DNA of 15,158 bases from an uncultured Clostridia bacterium (GCA_934169775.1 CAKPOI010000035.1:1-15158); one strand, 5' to 3'; shown: positions 7,287 to 14,724, numbered from the stretch's first letter. The notes: generated by a model from the sequence alone, not told the origin. Made by a program: numbers and translations.

Positions 7287-8405
7287 ATGATGGAGTATGA
7301 TGATAACAACATAACAATGATGGATGGTACAGCTACTATAAAAGTAATTGGTGTAGGGGGAGCTGGAAATAATGCCGTAAATCGTATGATAGAATCAGGA
7401 ATAAAAGGAGTAGACTTTATAGCAGTTAATACAGATAAACAAGCATTACAACAATCAAAAGCAGGAACAAAAATTCAAATAGGAGAAAAAATAACAAGAG
7501 GATTAGGAGCAGGAGCAAATCCAGATATTGGTGCACAATCAGCAGAAGAAAGCAAATCAGAAGTAGCAGAAGTATTAAGAGGAGCAGATATGGTATTTGT
7601 TACAGCCGGAATGGGTGGTGGAACAGGTACTGGAGCAGCACCAATAGTAGCAGCAACAGCAAAAGAAATGGGAATACTAACAATAGGGGTAGTAACAAAA
7701 CCATTCACATTTGAAGGAAAGAAAAGATTATCACAAGCAGAAAGAGGAATAGAAAGTCTAAAAGGAAAAGTAGACACATTAGTAGTAATACCAAATGACA
7801 AACTATTACAAATAATAGACAGAAAAACATCAATCATAGAAGCTTTCAAACAAGCAGATGATGTATTAAGACAAGGTGTACAAGGTATATCAGACTTAAT
7901 AGCAGTACCAGGACTAGTAAATCTTGACTTCGCAGATGTAAAAACAATAATGTTAAATCAAGGAATGGCACATATGGGAGTAGGACGAGCATCAGGAGAA
8001 AACAGAGCAGAAGATGCAGCAAAAGAAGCAATCCAAAGTCCATTATTAGAAACATCAATAGAAGGAGCAAAAGGAGTAATAATAAACATAACAGGAGGAG
8101 AAGATTTAGGATTACACGAAGTAAACACAGCAGCAGAATTAGTACAACGTAGTGTAGACCCAGAAGCAAATATTATATTTGGTACAGTAACAGACACAAG
8201 CATGGAAGACGAAATTCAAATAACAGTAATAGCAACAGGATTTGAAAAAAATGAACCAATATCAAGTATAGGAGTAGATAACATAGTATCAAAAACATGG
8301 GAAAAGAAAATCAACTCAATTCCATCAAGTGCAGATGTAAGCACATCACAAAATGACTTAGATATTCCAGCATTTTTAAGAAAAAATAGAAACAAAAGCT
8401 TATAA
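7287..8405 (+). CDS. ftsZ: Cell division GTPase FtsZ
   Basis: Tubulin-like GTPase that polymerises at midcell (and at the polar septum in sporulation) to form the Z ring. It has 372 aa. Seen: 'IKVIGVGGAGNNAVNRM' near the N-terminus, the tubulin signature 'GGGTGTGAAP' (about 110-119), 'TKPFTFEGKKR', the T7-loop region 'LVNLDFADVKTIM' with its catalytic Asp residues, and the conserved C-terminal peptide 'DIPAFLRKNR' that binds FtsA/SepF. GGGAGG lies 9 nt before ATG; a second ATG follows at once. The linker before the C-terminal peptide is short. A terminator closes the unit. Confidence 0.96.
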   Translation: MMEYDDNNITMMDGTATIKVIGVGGAGNNAVNRMIESGIKGVDFIAVNTDKQALQQSKAGTKIQIGEKITRGLGAGANPDIGAQSAEESKSEVAEVLRGADMVFVTAGMGGGTGTGAAPIVAATAKEMGILTIGVVTKPFTFEGKKRLSQAERGIESLKGKVDTLVVIPNDKLLQIIDRKTSIIEAFKQADDVLRQGVQGISDLIAVPGLVNLDFADVKTIMLNQGMAHMGVGRASGENRAEDAAKEAIQSPLLETSIEGAKGVIINITGGEDLGLHEVNTAAELVQRSVDPEANIIFGTVTDTSMEDEIQITVIATGFEKNEPISSIGVDNIVSKTWEKKINSIPSSADVSTSQNDLDIPAFLRKNRNKSL

Positions 8406-8445
8406 TAAGTACATATTGTGCAAACAAAGCAAAAATATGACATAT

Positions 8446-8489
8446 AAAAAGACATGATTTAAAAATTAAATTAAATTATGTCTTTTTTT
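8446..8489 (+). terminator. Intrinsic terminator after ftsZ
   Basis: Stem AAAAAGACAT (8446-8455) / ATGTCTTTTT (8478-8487), ending in a run of seven T. It separates ftsZ from the sporulation genes. Confidence 0.75.
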
Positions 8490-8674
8490 GCTGTCCCAAA
8501 AAATCGAATATTTCTTTTTTTCTACAATAAGAAAAGACAGCATTTTTACAAAACAAGTAGTACAATAAGAACACACATCAAAACTATAAAATTTACTGTA
8601 TCCAAAAAAGCCTAAAATTAAAATCTTGCATTTTAATACTTTTAAAAATAAGCAAGAAAGGGATGAATTTAAAA

Positions 8675-9562
8675 ATGACAATATATATAGATATAGTAAT
8701 TATAGAAAACATAATAATGAATATCATAATATTATATGCAACAGCAATAATTCTAAAAGCAAAAATAAGTCATATAAGAATAATAATATCAAGTATAATA
8801 GGAGCTACATATGCAATAATAACATACATATATCCAATAAAAGTATATAACAACATATTTTTCAAAATATTATTATCAATAATAATGGTATATGTAGCAT
8901 ATAAACCACAAAATATAAAAAAATTAGGAAAAAACATTCTAATATTTTATCTAACATCATTTCTATTTGGAGGAGTAGCATTTGCATTAATATATGTAGT
9001 AAGACCACAAGAAATATTAATGAAAAACGGATTATTTTTAGGAACATATCCACTAAAAACAGTATTTATATCAGCAATAATAGCAACAATAATATTAATA
9101 ACAGGATTTAAAATAGTAAAAAGCAAAATCTCAAAAAAAGACATATACTGCAAAATAAAAATAAAATTAGATAATAAAGAAGTAGAAACAATAGCAATGG
9201 TAGACACAGGAAATATGCTAAAAGAACCAATAACACAGATGCCAGTAGCTGTAGTAGAATCAAGTTTATTAGAAAAAATTTTGCCAAAAGAAATTTTGCA
9301 AAACACAGAAAAAATAATAGGAGGTGAATTTGAAAATGTAACAGAAGAAATAAAAAACAAATACATATCAAAATTTAAATTAATACCATATTCATCATTA
9401 GGAAAACAAAATGGAATGTTATTAGGAATAAAAGCAGACAAAGTAGAAATAGAAAAACAAGACGAGATTATAGAAAAAAATAATATAATAATTGGAATAT
9501 ACAATAAATCACTTACAAAAAGAGGAGAATATAGAGCACTAATAGGAATAGATGAAATATAA
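8675..9562 (+). CDS. spoIIGA: Sporulation pro-SigE processing protease SpoIIGA
   Basis: Membrane aspartic protease that cleaves the pro-sequence of SigE once the forespore signal (SpoIIR) arrives. It has 295 aa. The N-terminal half has about five hydrophobic segments beginning 'MTIYIDIVIIENIIMNIIIL'; the C-terminal half is a retropepsin-like domain with the catalytic 'AMVDTGNMLKEP' (Asp177), 'IPYSSLGKQNGMLLGIKAD' and a terminal 'YRALIG'. ATG 8675 has AAAGGG 12 nt upstream and matches the family N-terminus; an in-frame ATG at 8663 abuts the ribosome site and is rejected. It lies next to sigE as in other spore formers. About 185 bp of leader after the ftsZ terminator must carry its promoter, which I could not identify. 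Confidence 0.92.
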   Translation: MTIYIDIVIIENIIMNIIILYATAIILKAKISHIRIIISSIIGATYAIITYIYPIKVYNNIFFKILLSIIMVYVAYKPQNIKKLGKNILIFYLTSFLFGGVAFALIYVVRPQEILMKNGLFLGTYPLKTVFISAIIATIILITGFKIVKSKISKKDIYCKIKIKLDNKEVETIAMVDTGNMLKEPITQMPVAVVESSLLEKILPKEILQNTEKIIGGEFENVTEEIKNKYISKFKLIPYSSLGKQNGMLLGIKADKVEIEKQDEIIEKNNIIIGIYNKSLTKRGEYRALIGIDEI

Positions 9563-9573
9563 AAAAGAGGCAA

Positions 9574-9605
9574 TTAAGATACTAGTATTTATTAAAATAT
9601 CTTAA
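9574..9605 (+). other. Hairpin between spoIIGA and sigE
   Basis: TTAAGATA (9574-9581) pairs with TATCTTAA (9598-9605) around a 16-nt loop, 12 nt after the spoIIGA stop. No U-tract follows, so transcription probably continues into sigE. Confidence 0.3.
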
Positions 9606-9630
9606 AGTTCTCATCTTTAATAAGATAAAA

Positions 9631-9690
9631 TGGTTTATAGGTAAATCCAATAAAAAACCTAAATATATTATACAAGGAAAATGATTAATT
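9631..9690 (+). repeat. Leader element shared with the SPFH gene (copy 1)
   Basis: The 60 nt before sigE closely match the 58 nt before the SPFH gene (11592-11649). Both contain GGTTTATAGGT, then a short variable stretch, then AAAAACCTAAATAT, TTATACAAGGAAA and TGATTAA right up to the start codon. GGTTT/AAACC and TAGGT/ACCTA allow alternative small hairpins just upstream of the ribosome site. The similarity ends at the ATG, so this is a leader duplication and not a gene duplication. Confidence 0.6.
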
Positions 9691-10438
9691 ATGAAAATTT
9701 TAGAAATGCTAAAGACTAAATTAAGCACAATAGGAACAATATGCGCAAAATACATAAACGAAGAAAATGAAATTGAATACTTGCCAATATTTTATATAGC
9801 AGGAAGTCAAACATTACCACCCCCACTCTCACCAGAAGAAGAAGAAAAATACATAAAACAATTATCAGAAAAAGACAATTTGCCAGCTAGACAAATATTA
9901 GTAGAGAGAAACTTACGATTAGTAGTATATATAGCAAAAAAATTTGAAAATACAGGAATAGGAATAGAAGACTTAATATCAATAGGAACAATAGGACTTA
10001 TGAAAGGAGTAAATACATTTAATTCAGACAAAAATATAAAATTAGCAACATATGCATCAAGATGTATAGAAAACGAAATATTAATGTTTTTAAGAAAAAG
10101 CAGTAAAATAAGAGGAGAAATATCAATAGATGAGCCACTTAACAAAGATGGAGATGGAAACGAACTACTACTTTCAGATATATTAGGAACAGATCCAGAC
10201 ATCACATCTAGAAATTTAGAAGATGAAGTTGACAAAACATTATTAAGAGCATCAATTTTAAAATTAAATGATAGAGAAAAAAACATAATGGAAATGAGAT
10301 TTGGATTTAAAACAGGAAAAGAAAAAACACAAAAAGAGGTGGCAGATGAATTACGGAATTTCGCAAAGTTATATATCAAGATTAGAGAAGAAAATAATAG
10401 GCAAAATGAAAAAAGACATTAGTAGCAAAATAGGATAA
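9691..10438 (+). CDS. sigE: RNA polymerase sigma-E (pro-form), read through a +1 frameshift at CGG
   Basis: Early mother-cell sporulation sigma factor. It has an N-terminal pro-sequence (about 1-34) ending before 'YIAGSQTLPPPLS', where SpoIIGA should cut. Region 2 follows with 'ILVERNLRLVVYIAKKFENTG', 'EDLISIGTIGLMKGVNTF' and 'KLATYASRCIENEILMFLR', then region 4 with 'LNDREKNIMEMRFGF'. At 10354-10356 is an in-frame CGG. Skipping C10354 joins 'TQKEVADEL' to 'GISQSYISRLEKKIIGKMKK', the canonical region 4.2 helix-turn-helix, for a total of 248 aa. Unshifted, the product ends at 10422 with a scrambled tail and no -35 recognition helix. The intact paralogue sigG encodes the same 'ELGISQ' without the extra C. 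A sequencing error or loss of sporulation are the alternatives. Confidence 0.9.
10348..10360 (+). other. Putative +1 recoding site in sigE (TTA-CGG-A)
   Basis: Frame 0 reads GAA TTA CGG AAT TTC. Dropping C10354 gives GAA TTA GGA ATT TCG, i.e. E-L-G-I-S, the near-invariant start of the sigma-E helix-turn-helix. A GAGGTG stretch (10336-10341), unusual here because of its GAG and GTG codons, lies 12 nt before CGG and resembles an internal Shine-Dalgarno. Confidence 0.65.
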
Positions 10439-10561
10439 TTACAAAAAATAAAAGCAAGTTGCCTATAGTTAAGATTATATTAACCAAAATAAAAATAAGA
10501 ATTTTGTAAAAATATGTAGAAAAATAAAAAAAGTTTTGTTATAATCACATTATAATAAAAC

Positions 10562-10600
10562 TTTTTTGAATTATATGAAATAGTCATATAATTCAAAAAA
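10562..10600 (+). promoter_or_regulatory. Perfect 17-bp AU hairpin in leader of the Tim44-like gene
   Basis: Left arm 10562-10578 (TTTTTTGAATTATATGA) and right arm 10584-10600 pair perfectly around AATAG. The arm starts with U6 and ends with A6, so it does not have terminator polarity. It lies after two TATAAT boxes (10540-10545, 10551-10556; no good -35 seen) and 42 nt before the Shine-Dalgarno of 10656, so it is probably in the 5' leader (mRNA stabiliser or operator-like dyad). Confidence 0.45.
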
Positions 10601-10655
10601 CAAAATTAATATACAAGAAAAAATAATTTGCATATCATAAAAAGGAGGTGAAAAA

Positions 10656-11564
10656 GTGAAAAACAAAATAAAAAAAATAATGTTAATAATAGCAATAATG
10701 TTTTGCATAACAATAAATTATGCACCAGTAGAAGCTGATGTAGGAAGTTTTGAATCATATGATAGTGGAAGCAGTTCTTGGGACAGCAGTAGTTCATGGG
10801 ATAGCAGTAGCTCTTGGGATAGTGGAAGTTCATATAGCACAAGCGGGGATGATGATTTTAGTTTAGGAGGAATGATATTTGCAATTATAATAATAGCAAT
10901 AGTTGCATATATAATGAATAAAAAAGACAATAAAAAAGGACCAATAAACAATTCACCAAATATACCAAGAAACATAGGACCAGACTTAGAAAGAGAAAAA
11001 CAAGTAGAAACAAAAATAAAAGAAGTAGACCCAATATTTAATAAAGAAGAATTTATAGCAAATGCAAAAAGTCTATTTATAAAACTACAACAAGCATGGA
11101 CAGATAGAGATTGGTCAGTAATAAGAGTGTTTGAAACAAACGAATTATTTGAACAGCATAAAAACCAATTACAAGGATATATAAACAATAATCAAATAAA
11201 TGTAATGGACAGAATATGTGTAAACTATGCAAATTTATATAGTTTTGAACAAATTGGAGATAAAGACATCTTAAAAGTAAGATTAAACTCAAGAATGGCA
11301 GATTATATAATAGATGCAACAACAAAACAAGTACTAAGAGGAGACAAAACAACAGAAAGAGTAAACACATATATATTAACATTTATAAGAAAAAAAGGAC
11401 TACAAACAAAAGAAGGAACAGAAAAAATAAGTACAACAAACTGTCCAAACTGTGGAGCACCAACACAAATAACATCAGCAGGAAAATGCGAATACTGTGG
11501 AAGTGTAATAACAACAGGAGAATACAGTTGGGTATTATCTAACCTAGAAAGAGAAATAAGATAA
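10656..11564 (+). CDS. Tim44-like domain membrane protein with zinc ribbon
   Basis: 302 aa. N-terminal signal peptide (about 1-28, hydrophobic core 'IMLIIAIMFCITINYA'). Next come a Ser/Trp/Asp tract with tandem 'SSSWDSS' repeats (about 38-60), a membrane span (about 71-88) and a cytoplasm-facing Tim44/MBA1-like domain (about 110-240; 'LFIKLQQAWTDRDWSVIRVF', 'YANLYSFEQIGDKDILKVRL'). A C-terminal zinc ribbon has CxxC pairs at Cys263/266 and Cys278/281. Proteins of this type are usually annotated only as Tim44-like and their function is unknown. GTG start with perfect AAGGAGGTG 5-6 nt upstream. Together with the next gene it sits between sigE and sigG, which are adjacent in Bacillus; both encode zinc-ribbon proteins and may act together at the membrane. 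Confidence 0.78.
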   Translation: MKNKIKKIMLIIAIMFCITINYAPVEADVGSFESYDSGSSSWDSSSSWDSSSSWDSGSSYSTSGDDDFSLGGMIFAIIIIAIVAYIMNKKDNKKGPINNSPNIPRNIGPDLEREKQVETKIKEVDPIFNKEEFIANAKSLFIKLQQAWTDRDWSVIRVFETNELFEQHKNQLQGYINNNQINVMDRICVNYANLYSFEQIGDKDILKVRLNSRMADYIIDATTKQVLRGDKTTERVNTYILTFIRKKGLQTKEGTEKISTTNCPNCGAPTQITSAGKCEYCGSVITTGEYSWVLSNLEREIR

Positions 11565-11591
11565 TGTATAAATAAATATATACTTATATAA

Positions 11592-11649
11592 AGGTTTATA
11601 GGTTCCTTATTAAAAACCTAAATATCTTATACAAGGAAAGTGATTAAGT
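11592..11649 (+). repeat. Leader element shared with sigE (copy 2)
   Basis: This leader ends at the SPFH start codon and matches 9631-9690 over nearly its whole length, differing mainly in the middle (TTCCTTATT here against AAATCCAATA) and at a few single bases. AGGTTT can pair with AAACCT. The conserved tail TTATACAAGGAAA…TGATTAA includes the ribosome site. Confidence 0.6.
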
Positions 11650-12903
11650 ATGGGACTAATAAAAGCAGCAACAGGAGCTGTAAGCTCAACACTAAAAGAC
11701 CAATGGAAAGAAGCAATAAGATGTGAAGACATGACAAATGAAATATTAATGGTAAAAAAGACAACACCAACAGGGGTAATAACAAACAAAAGTACAATAA
11801 TAGTAGCACCAGGGCAATGTGCAATAATCTATGATAATGGTAGAGTACTAGATGCAACAGCAGAAGAAGGAATATACACATTTGATAGCTCATCATCACC
11901 ATCATTTTTTGCAGGACAATTTGGAGCGGTATTCAAAGAAATGTGGCAAAGATTTACATACAATGGAGCAACATCAAAAGAACAAGCAGTATTTTTCTTT
12001 AACATAAAAGAAATAATGGACAATAAATTTGGAACACCAGCACCTGTACCATATCAAGACTGGTCACATCCAATACCAAACCAAATGACAGGAACAATAA
12101 CACCATTAAGAGTAGAGATAAAATGTTTTGGAAAATATACATTTAAAATAGAGAATCCAGCAATATTTATGAATGAAGTAGCAGGAACAGCAAACATATA
12201 TAAAAAATCAGACTTAACAGAACAAATGAGAGCAGAAGTAATAGGAGCATTCCAAAATGTATTAAATGAATTAGGAAACTCAGAACATAAAATACCAGTA
12301 TTAGAAATACCAAGCCAAACAGACGAAATAAAAGAAATAATGGACAATCAAGTATTTGATGCTCCAATACGTAGAAGAGGAATTGCACTAGTAGGATTTA
12401 TAGTAGAATCTGTAACATTAGATGAAGAATCAGAAAAGAAAATAGACCAATACGAATTAAGCAGTAACGCATATATGCAACAAGGAGCGCTAACAGGAGC
12501 ATATGCAAATGCAGTACAAGACGCAGCCAAAAACAGCAATGGAGCAATGAATGGATTTATGGGAATTGGTATGATGAACATGGCAAGCAATGGCATGGTT
12601 GGAGGAGCAGCAACTGGACCATGGCAAAACACGCAAAATTCAACTATAAACATGGCAGAACAACAAAATAAAGTTGAATCAAAAGAAATTAAGCAAGAAG
12701 AACAAAAAGAAGTTGCTTTAAATGAAACACAACCAACTACAAAACCAGAAGAATGGACATGTGAATGTGGAATAACAAATAAAGGAAAATTCTGCACAAA
12801 CTGTGGTAAAAAACATGAAGTAAATATAAAATGTCAAAAATGTGGAACAATAAATGAACCAACATCTAAATTCTGCAATGAATGCGGAGAAAAATTAAGC
12901 TAA
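11650..12903 (+). CDS. SPFH-domain protein with C-terminal double zinc ribbon
   Basis: 417 aa. An SPFH/Band-7-type domain (about 30-250) of the 'virion core protein'/YdjI-like group: 'IIVAPGQCAIIYDNGRV', 'GTPAPVPYQDWSHPIPNQM', 'VEIKCFGKYTFKIENPAIF', 'RGIALVGFIVESVTLDEE'. Then a Gly/Met/Asn-rich low-complexity linker (about 290-350) and two zinc ribbons (Cys371, 373, 385, 388 and Cys395, 398, 409, 412; the first opens with CxC instead of CxxC). There is no membrane span; such proteins are thought to assemble on membranes, but the role is unknown. In Bacillus the related ydjI sits with stress genes. Here it follows a Tim44-like gene and shares its leader with sigE. ATG has AAGGA 12-13 nt upstream, as for sigE. 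Confidence 0.82.
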   Translation: MGLIKAATGAVSSTLKDQWKEAIRCEDMTNEILMVKKTTPTGVITNKSTIIVAPGQCAIIYDNGRVLDATAEEGIYTFDSSSSPSFFAGQFGAVFKEMWQRFTYNGATSKEQAVFFFNIKEIMDNKFGTPAPVPYQDWSHPIPNQMTGTITPLRVEIKCFGKYTFKIENPAIFMNEVAGTANIYKKSDLTEQMRAEVIGAFQNVLNELGNSEHKIPVLEIPSQTDEIKEIMDNQVFDAPIRRRGIALVGFIVESVTLDEESEKKIDQYELSSNAYMQQGALTGAYANAVQDAAKNSNGAMNGFMGIGMMNMASNGMVGGAATGPWQNTQNSTINMAEQQNKVESKEIKQEEQKEVALNETQPTTKPEEWTCECGITNKGKFCTNCGKKHEVNIKCQKCGTINEPTSKFCNECGEKLS

Positions 12904-13037
12904 TGCTTTTAGGACGGAGATTGATGCTTTTTGGGACGGAGATTGATGCTTTTGGGGACGGAGGAATAAAAACATTGCCTTTAGGCAATGTTTTTTTGCT
13001 CCGTCCCCAAAAGCATCAATCTCCGTCCCAAAAAGCA
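12904..13037 (+). repeat. Long palindromic repeat element (MITE/REP-like)
   Basis: It begins directly after the SPFH stop codon. The left side holds three tandem copies of a 21-22 nt unit, TGCTTTT(T)-GGGACGGAGATTGA (the third only partial). The right side carries the exact inverted complement: 12925-12963 and 12999-13037 are perfect 39-nt inverted repeats. Its GC-richer GGGACGGAG motifs contrast with the genome. Rejected as CRISPR: no spacers. Probably a small non-autonomous palindromic element, or an expanded terminator. Confidence 0.75.
12968..12997 (+). terminator. Intrinsic terminator at the core of the palindrome
   Basis: A 12-bp perfect stem AAAAACATTGCC (12968-12979) / GGCAATGTTTTT (12984-12995), TTTA loop, T-run to 12997. 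It ends the SPFH transcript and, given its symmetry, could act in both directions. Confidence 0.8.
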
Positions 13038-13114
13038 ATATCTGTCAAAAAAAGAATAAAAAAACCAAATTTGGAAATACTAACAAATAAGTAAATCCAA
13101 AGGAGGTTTTTCTT

Positions 13115-13888
13115 TTGTCAATTAAAGTAGAAATTAGTGGTGTAGACACATCAAAATTACCAGTACTAACAAAAAAAGAAAAAGAAGAACTATTAAACAA
13201 AATAAAACAAGGAGATGAAGAAGCAAGACAAGAATTTATATATGGAAATCTAAGACTAGTACTAAGTGTAATGAAAAGATTTTATGGCAGAGGTGAAAAT
13301 GCAGATGACTTATTTCAAGTAGGATGTGTAGGATTAATAAAATCAATAGACAATTTTGATCCAAATCAAAATGTGCAATTTTCAACATATGCAGTACCAA
13401 TGATAATGGGAGAAATCAGAAGATATTTAAGAGATAACAACAGCATAAGAGTAAGCAGATCAGTAAGAGATCTAGCATATAAAGTATTACAATATAAAGA
13501 AAAATATCAAAAAGAGAATAACAAAGAACCAACAATAGAAGAAATGTCAAAAGAATTAAAAGTAGAAAAAGAAGAAATAGTATTTAGTTTAGATGCTATA
13601 CAAGATCCAATATCATTACAAGAACCAATATATAATGATGGATCAGATAGCATATATATAATGGATCAAGTTAAAGATAAAAGAAATACAGATGAATTAT
13701 GGGCGGAAAATATGACAATAAGACAAGCAATGAAAAAATTAAATAGTAAAGAAAAGGACATTATAAATAGAAGATTTTTTGAAGGAAAAACTCAAATGGA
13801 AGTAGCAAATGAACTAGGAATATCACAAGCACAAGTATCAAGAATAGAAAAGAATGCAATAACTAGGATAAAAAGACTATATAAATGA
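13115..13888 (+). CDS. sigG: RNA polymerase sigma-G, late forespore sigma factor
   Basis: 257 aa, full length. Directs late forespore transcription after engulfment. Diagnostic stretches are the N-terminal 'VEISGVDTSKLPVL' (anti-sigma-contact region peculiar to SigG), region 2 'GNLRLVLSVMKRFYGRGE', 'DDLFQVGCVGLIKSIDNFD' and 'FSTYAVPMIMGEIRRYLRDN', region 3 'ALDAIQDPISLQEPIYNDG' and region 4.2 'MEVANELGISQAQVSRIEK'. TTG start with AGGAGG (13101-13106) 8 nt upstream. Codons are A-ending like the division genes. It is separated from sigE by the Tim44/SPFH pair and a palindromic element, so read-through from spoIIG is unlikely and it needs its own promoter; I could not assign one. Confidence 0.95.
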   Translation: MSIKVEISGVDTSKLPVLTKKEKEELLNKIKQGDEEARQEFIYGNLRLVLSVMKRFYGRGENADDLFQVGCVGLIKSIDNFDPNQNVQFSTYAVPMIMGEIRRYLRDNNSIRVSRSVRDLAYKVLQYKEKYQKENNKEPTIEEMSKELKVEKEEIVFSLDAIQDPISLQEPIYNDGSDSIYIMDQVKDKRNTDELWAENMTIRQAMKKLNSKEKDIINRRFFEGKTQMEVANELGISQAQVSRIEKNAITRIKRLYK

Positions 13889-13997
13889 AAACATTAAGCA
13901 AAAAATAATAAAAAATATTTATAAAAAGTATTCCTAAAGTTTCAAATATACTATATAATATGAAAGAAAATAAAAGTAAGAAAGGATGAAGTTATTT

Positions 13998-14681
13998 ATG
14001 AAGTACGAAATTTTAGGAAAAACAGTACCAGTAGTTGAAGTAACACTAAACAGAGGAGAATCAATGTACACACAAAGTGGAGGAATGTCATGGCAAACAC
14101 AAGGGATTAGGATGACAACAAATGCAAGAGGCGGAATAATGAAAAGTCTAGGAAGAATGTTTACAGGGGAATCTATGTTTATGAGTTCATATACTGCAGA
14201 AGTTGACCAAGCTCAAATAGCATTTGCAACAACCGTTCCAGGAGATATAATAGCAATAGACATGTCACAAAGACCACAAGGAATAATATTACAAAAAGGA
14301 GCATTTTTGTGTGCAGAACAAGATATTGAATTAAGCGTAAAATTTACCAAAAGATTTTCAGCAGGACTATTCGGAGGAGAAGGATTTATTTTACAGGAAG
14401 CAAAAGGAAGAGGGATGTTATTTTTAGAAGTTGATGGAGATCCTATAGAAAAAGAATTAGCACCAGGGGAAGTATTAAAAGTAGACACAGGAAATGTAGT
14501 AGGATTTGAACCAAGTGTATCTTATGAAATAGAAACAATAAAAGGATTAGGAAATATCTTTTTAGGAGGAGAAGGATTATTCTTAACAAAATTAGTAGGA
14601 CCAGGTAAAGTAATAATTCAATCACAAAACTTTATGGATTTTGCAGGAAGAATAGCATCTATATTACCAACAAATAAATAA
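13998..14681 (+). CDS. AIM24 family protein (TIGR00266-like)
   Basis: 227 aa, soluble. The start 'MKYEILGKTVPVVEVTLNRGES' and following 'GGMSWQTQGIRMTTNARGG' are typical of the AIM24 family, a beta-rich fold of repeated strands. Further on are 'SSYTAEVDQAQIAFATTVPG', 'AFLCAEQDIELSVKFTKRFSAGLFGGEGF' and 'LFLEVDGDPIEKELAPGEVLKVDTGNVVGFE'. Molecular function is unknown in bacteria. ATG 13998 is chosen over the in-frame ATG 13986 because the latter overlaps AAAGGA (13981-13986), which is 11 nt from 13998. A TATAAT lies upstream at about 13955-13960. It has its own terminator, so it may be a single-gene unit. Confidence 0.88.
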   Translation: MKYEILGKTVPVVEVTLNRGESMYTQSGGMSWQTQGIRMTTNARGGIMKSLGRMFTGESMFMSSYTAEVDQAQIAFATTVPGDIIAIDMSQRPQGIILQKGAFLCAEQDIELSVKFTKRFSAGLFGGEGFILQEAKGRGMLFLEVDGDPIEKELAPGEVLKVDTGNVVGFEPSVSYEIETIKGLGNIFLGGEGLFLTKLVGPGKVIIQSQNFMDFAGRIASILPTNK

Positions 14682-14691
14682 AAGACTAGAA

Positions 14692-14724
14692 AAAAGATTT
14701 TAAGCGATATGTTTAAAATCTTTT
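14692..14724 (+). terminator. Intrinsic terminator after the AIM24 gene
   Basis: AAAAGATTTTAA (14692-14703) pairs with TTAAAATCTTTT (14713-14724) around a 9-nt loop. The T-run is short (four, then CATTTA), so strength is moderate. Confidence 0.65.

Noticed and set aside
8499..8510. Spo0A-box-like TCGAATA upstream of spoIIGA
   Set aside because: Only the TCGAA core matches TGTCGAA, and it is about 170 bp from the gene with no paired box or clear promoter.
8626..8850. Asn/Lys-rich frame at the start of spoIIGA
   Set aside because: Out-of-frame shadow of spoIIGA; low complexity and no Shine-Dalgarno.
1182..9573. Many long minus-strand reading frames rich in Leu, Phe and Ile (e.g. 1614-2123, 3882-4391, 6046-6819, 8947-9573)
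   Set aside because: They are mirror images of A-ending codons in well-identified + strand genes, lack ribosome sites and show no family motifs.
12904..13037. CRISPR-like tandem 21-22 nt repeats
   Set aside because: Units are directly adjacent with no unique spacers and are mirrored by an inverted copy; no cas genes.
12882..13094. A 70-aa reading frame across the palindromic repeat
   Set aside because: It overlaps the end of the SPFH gene in another frame and translates the repeat itself; no ribosome site.
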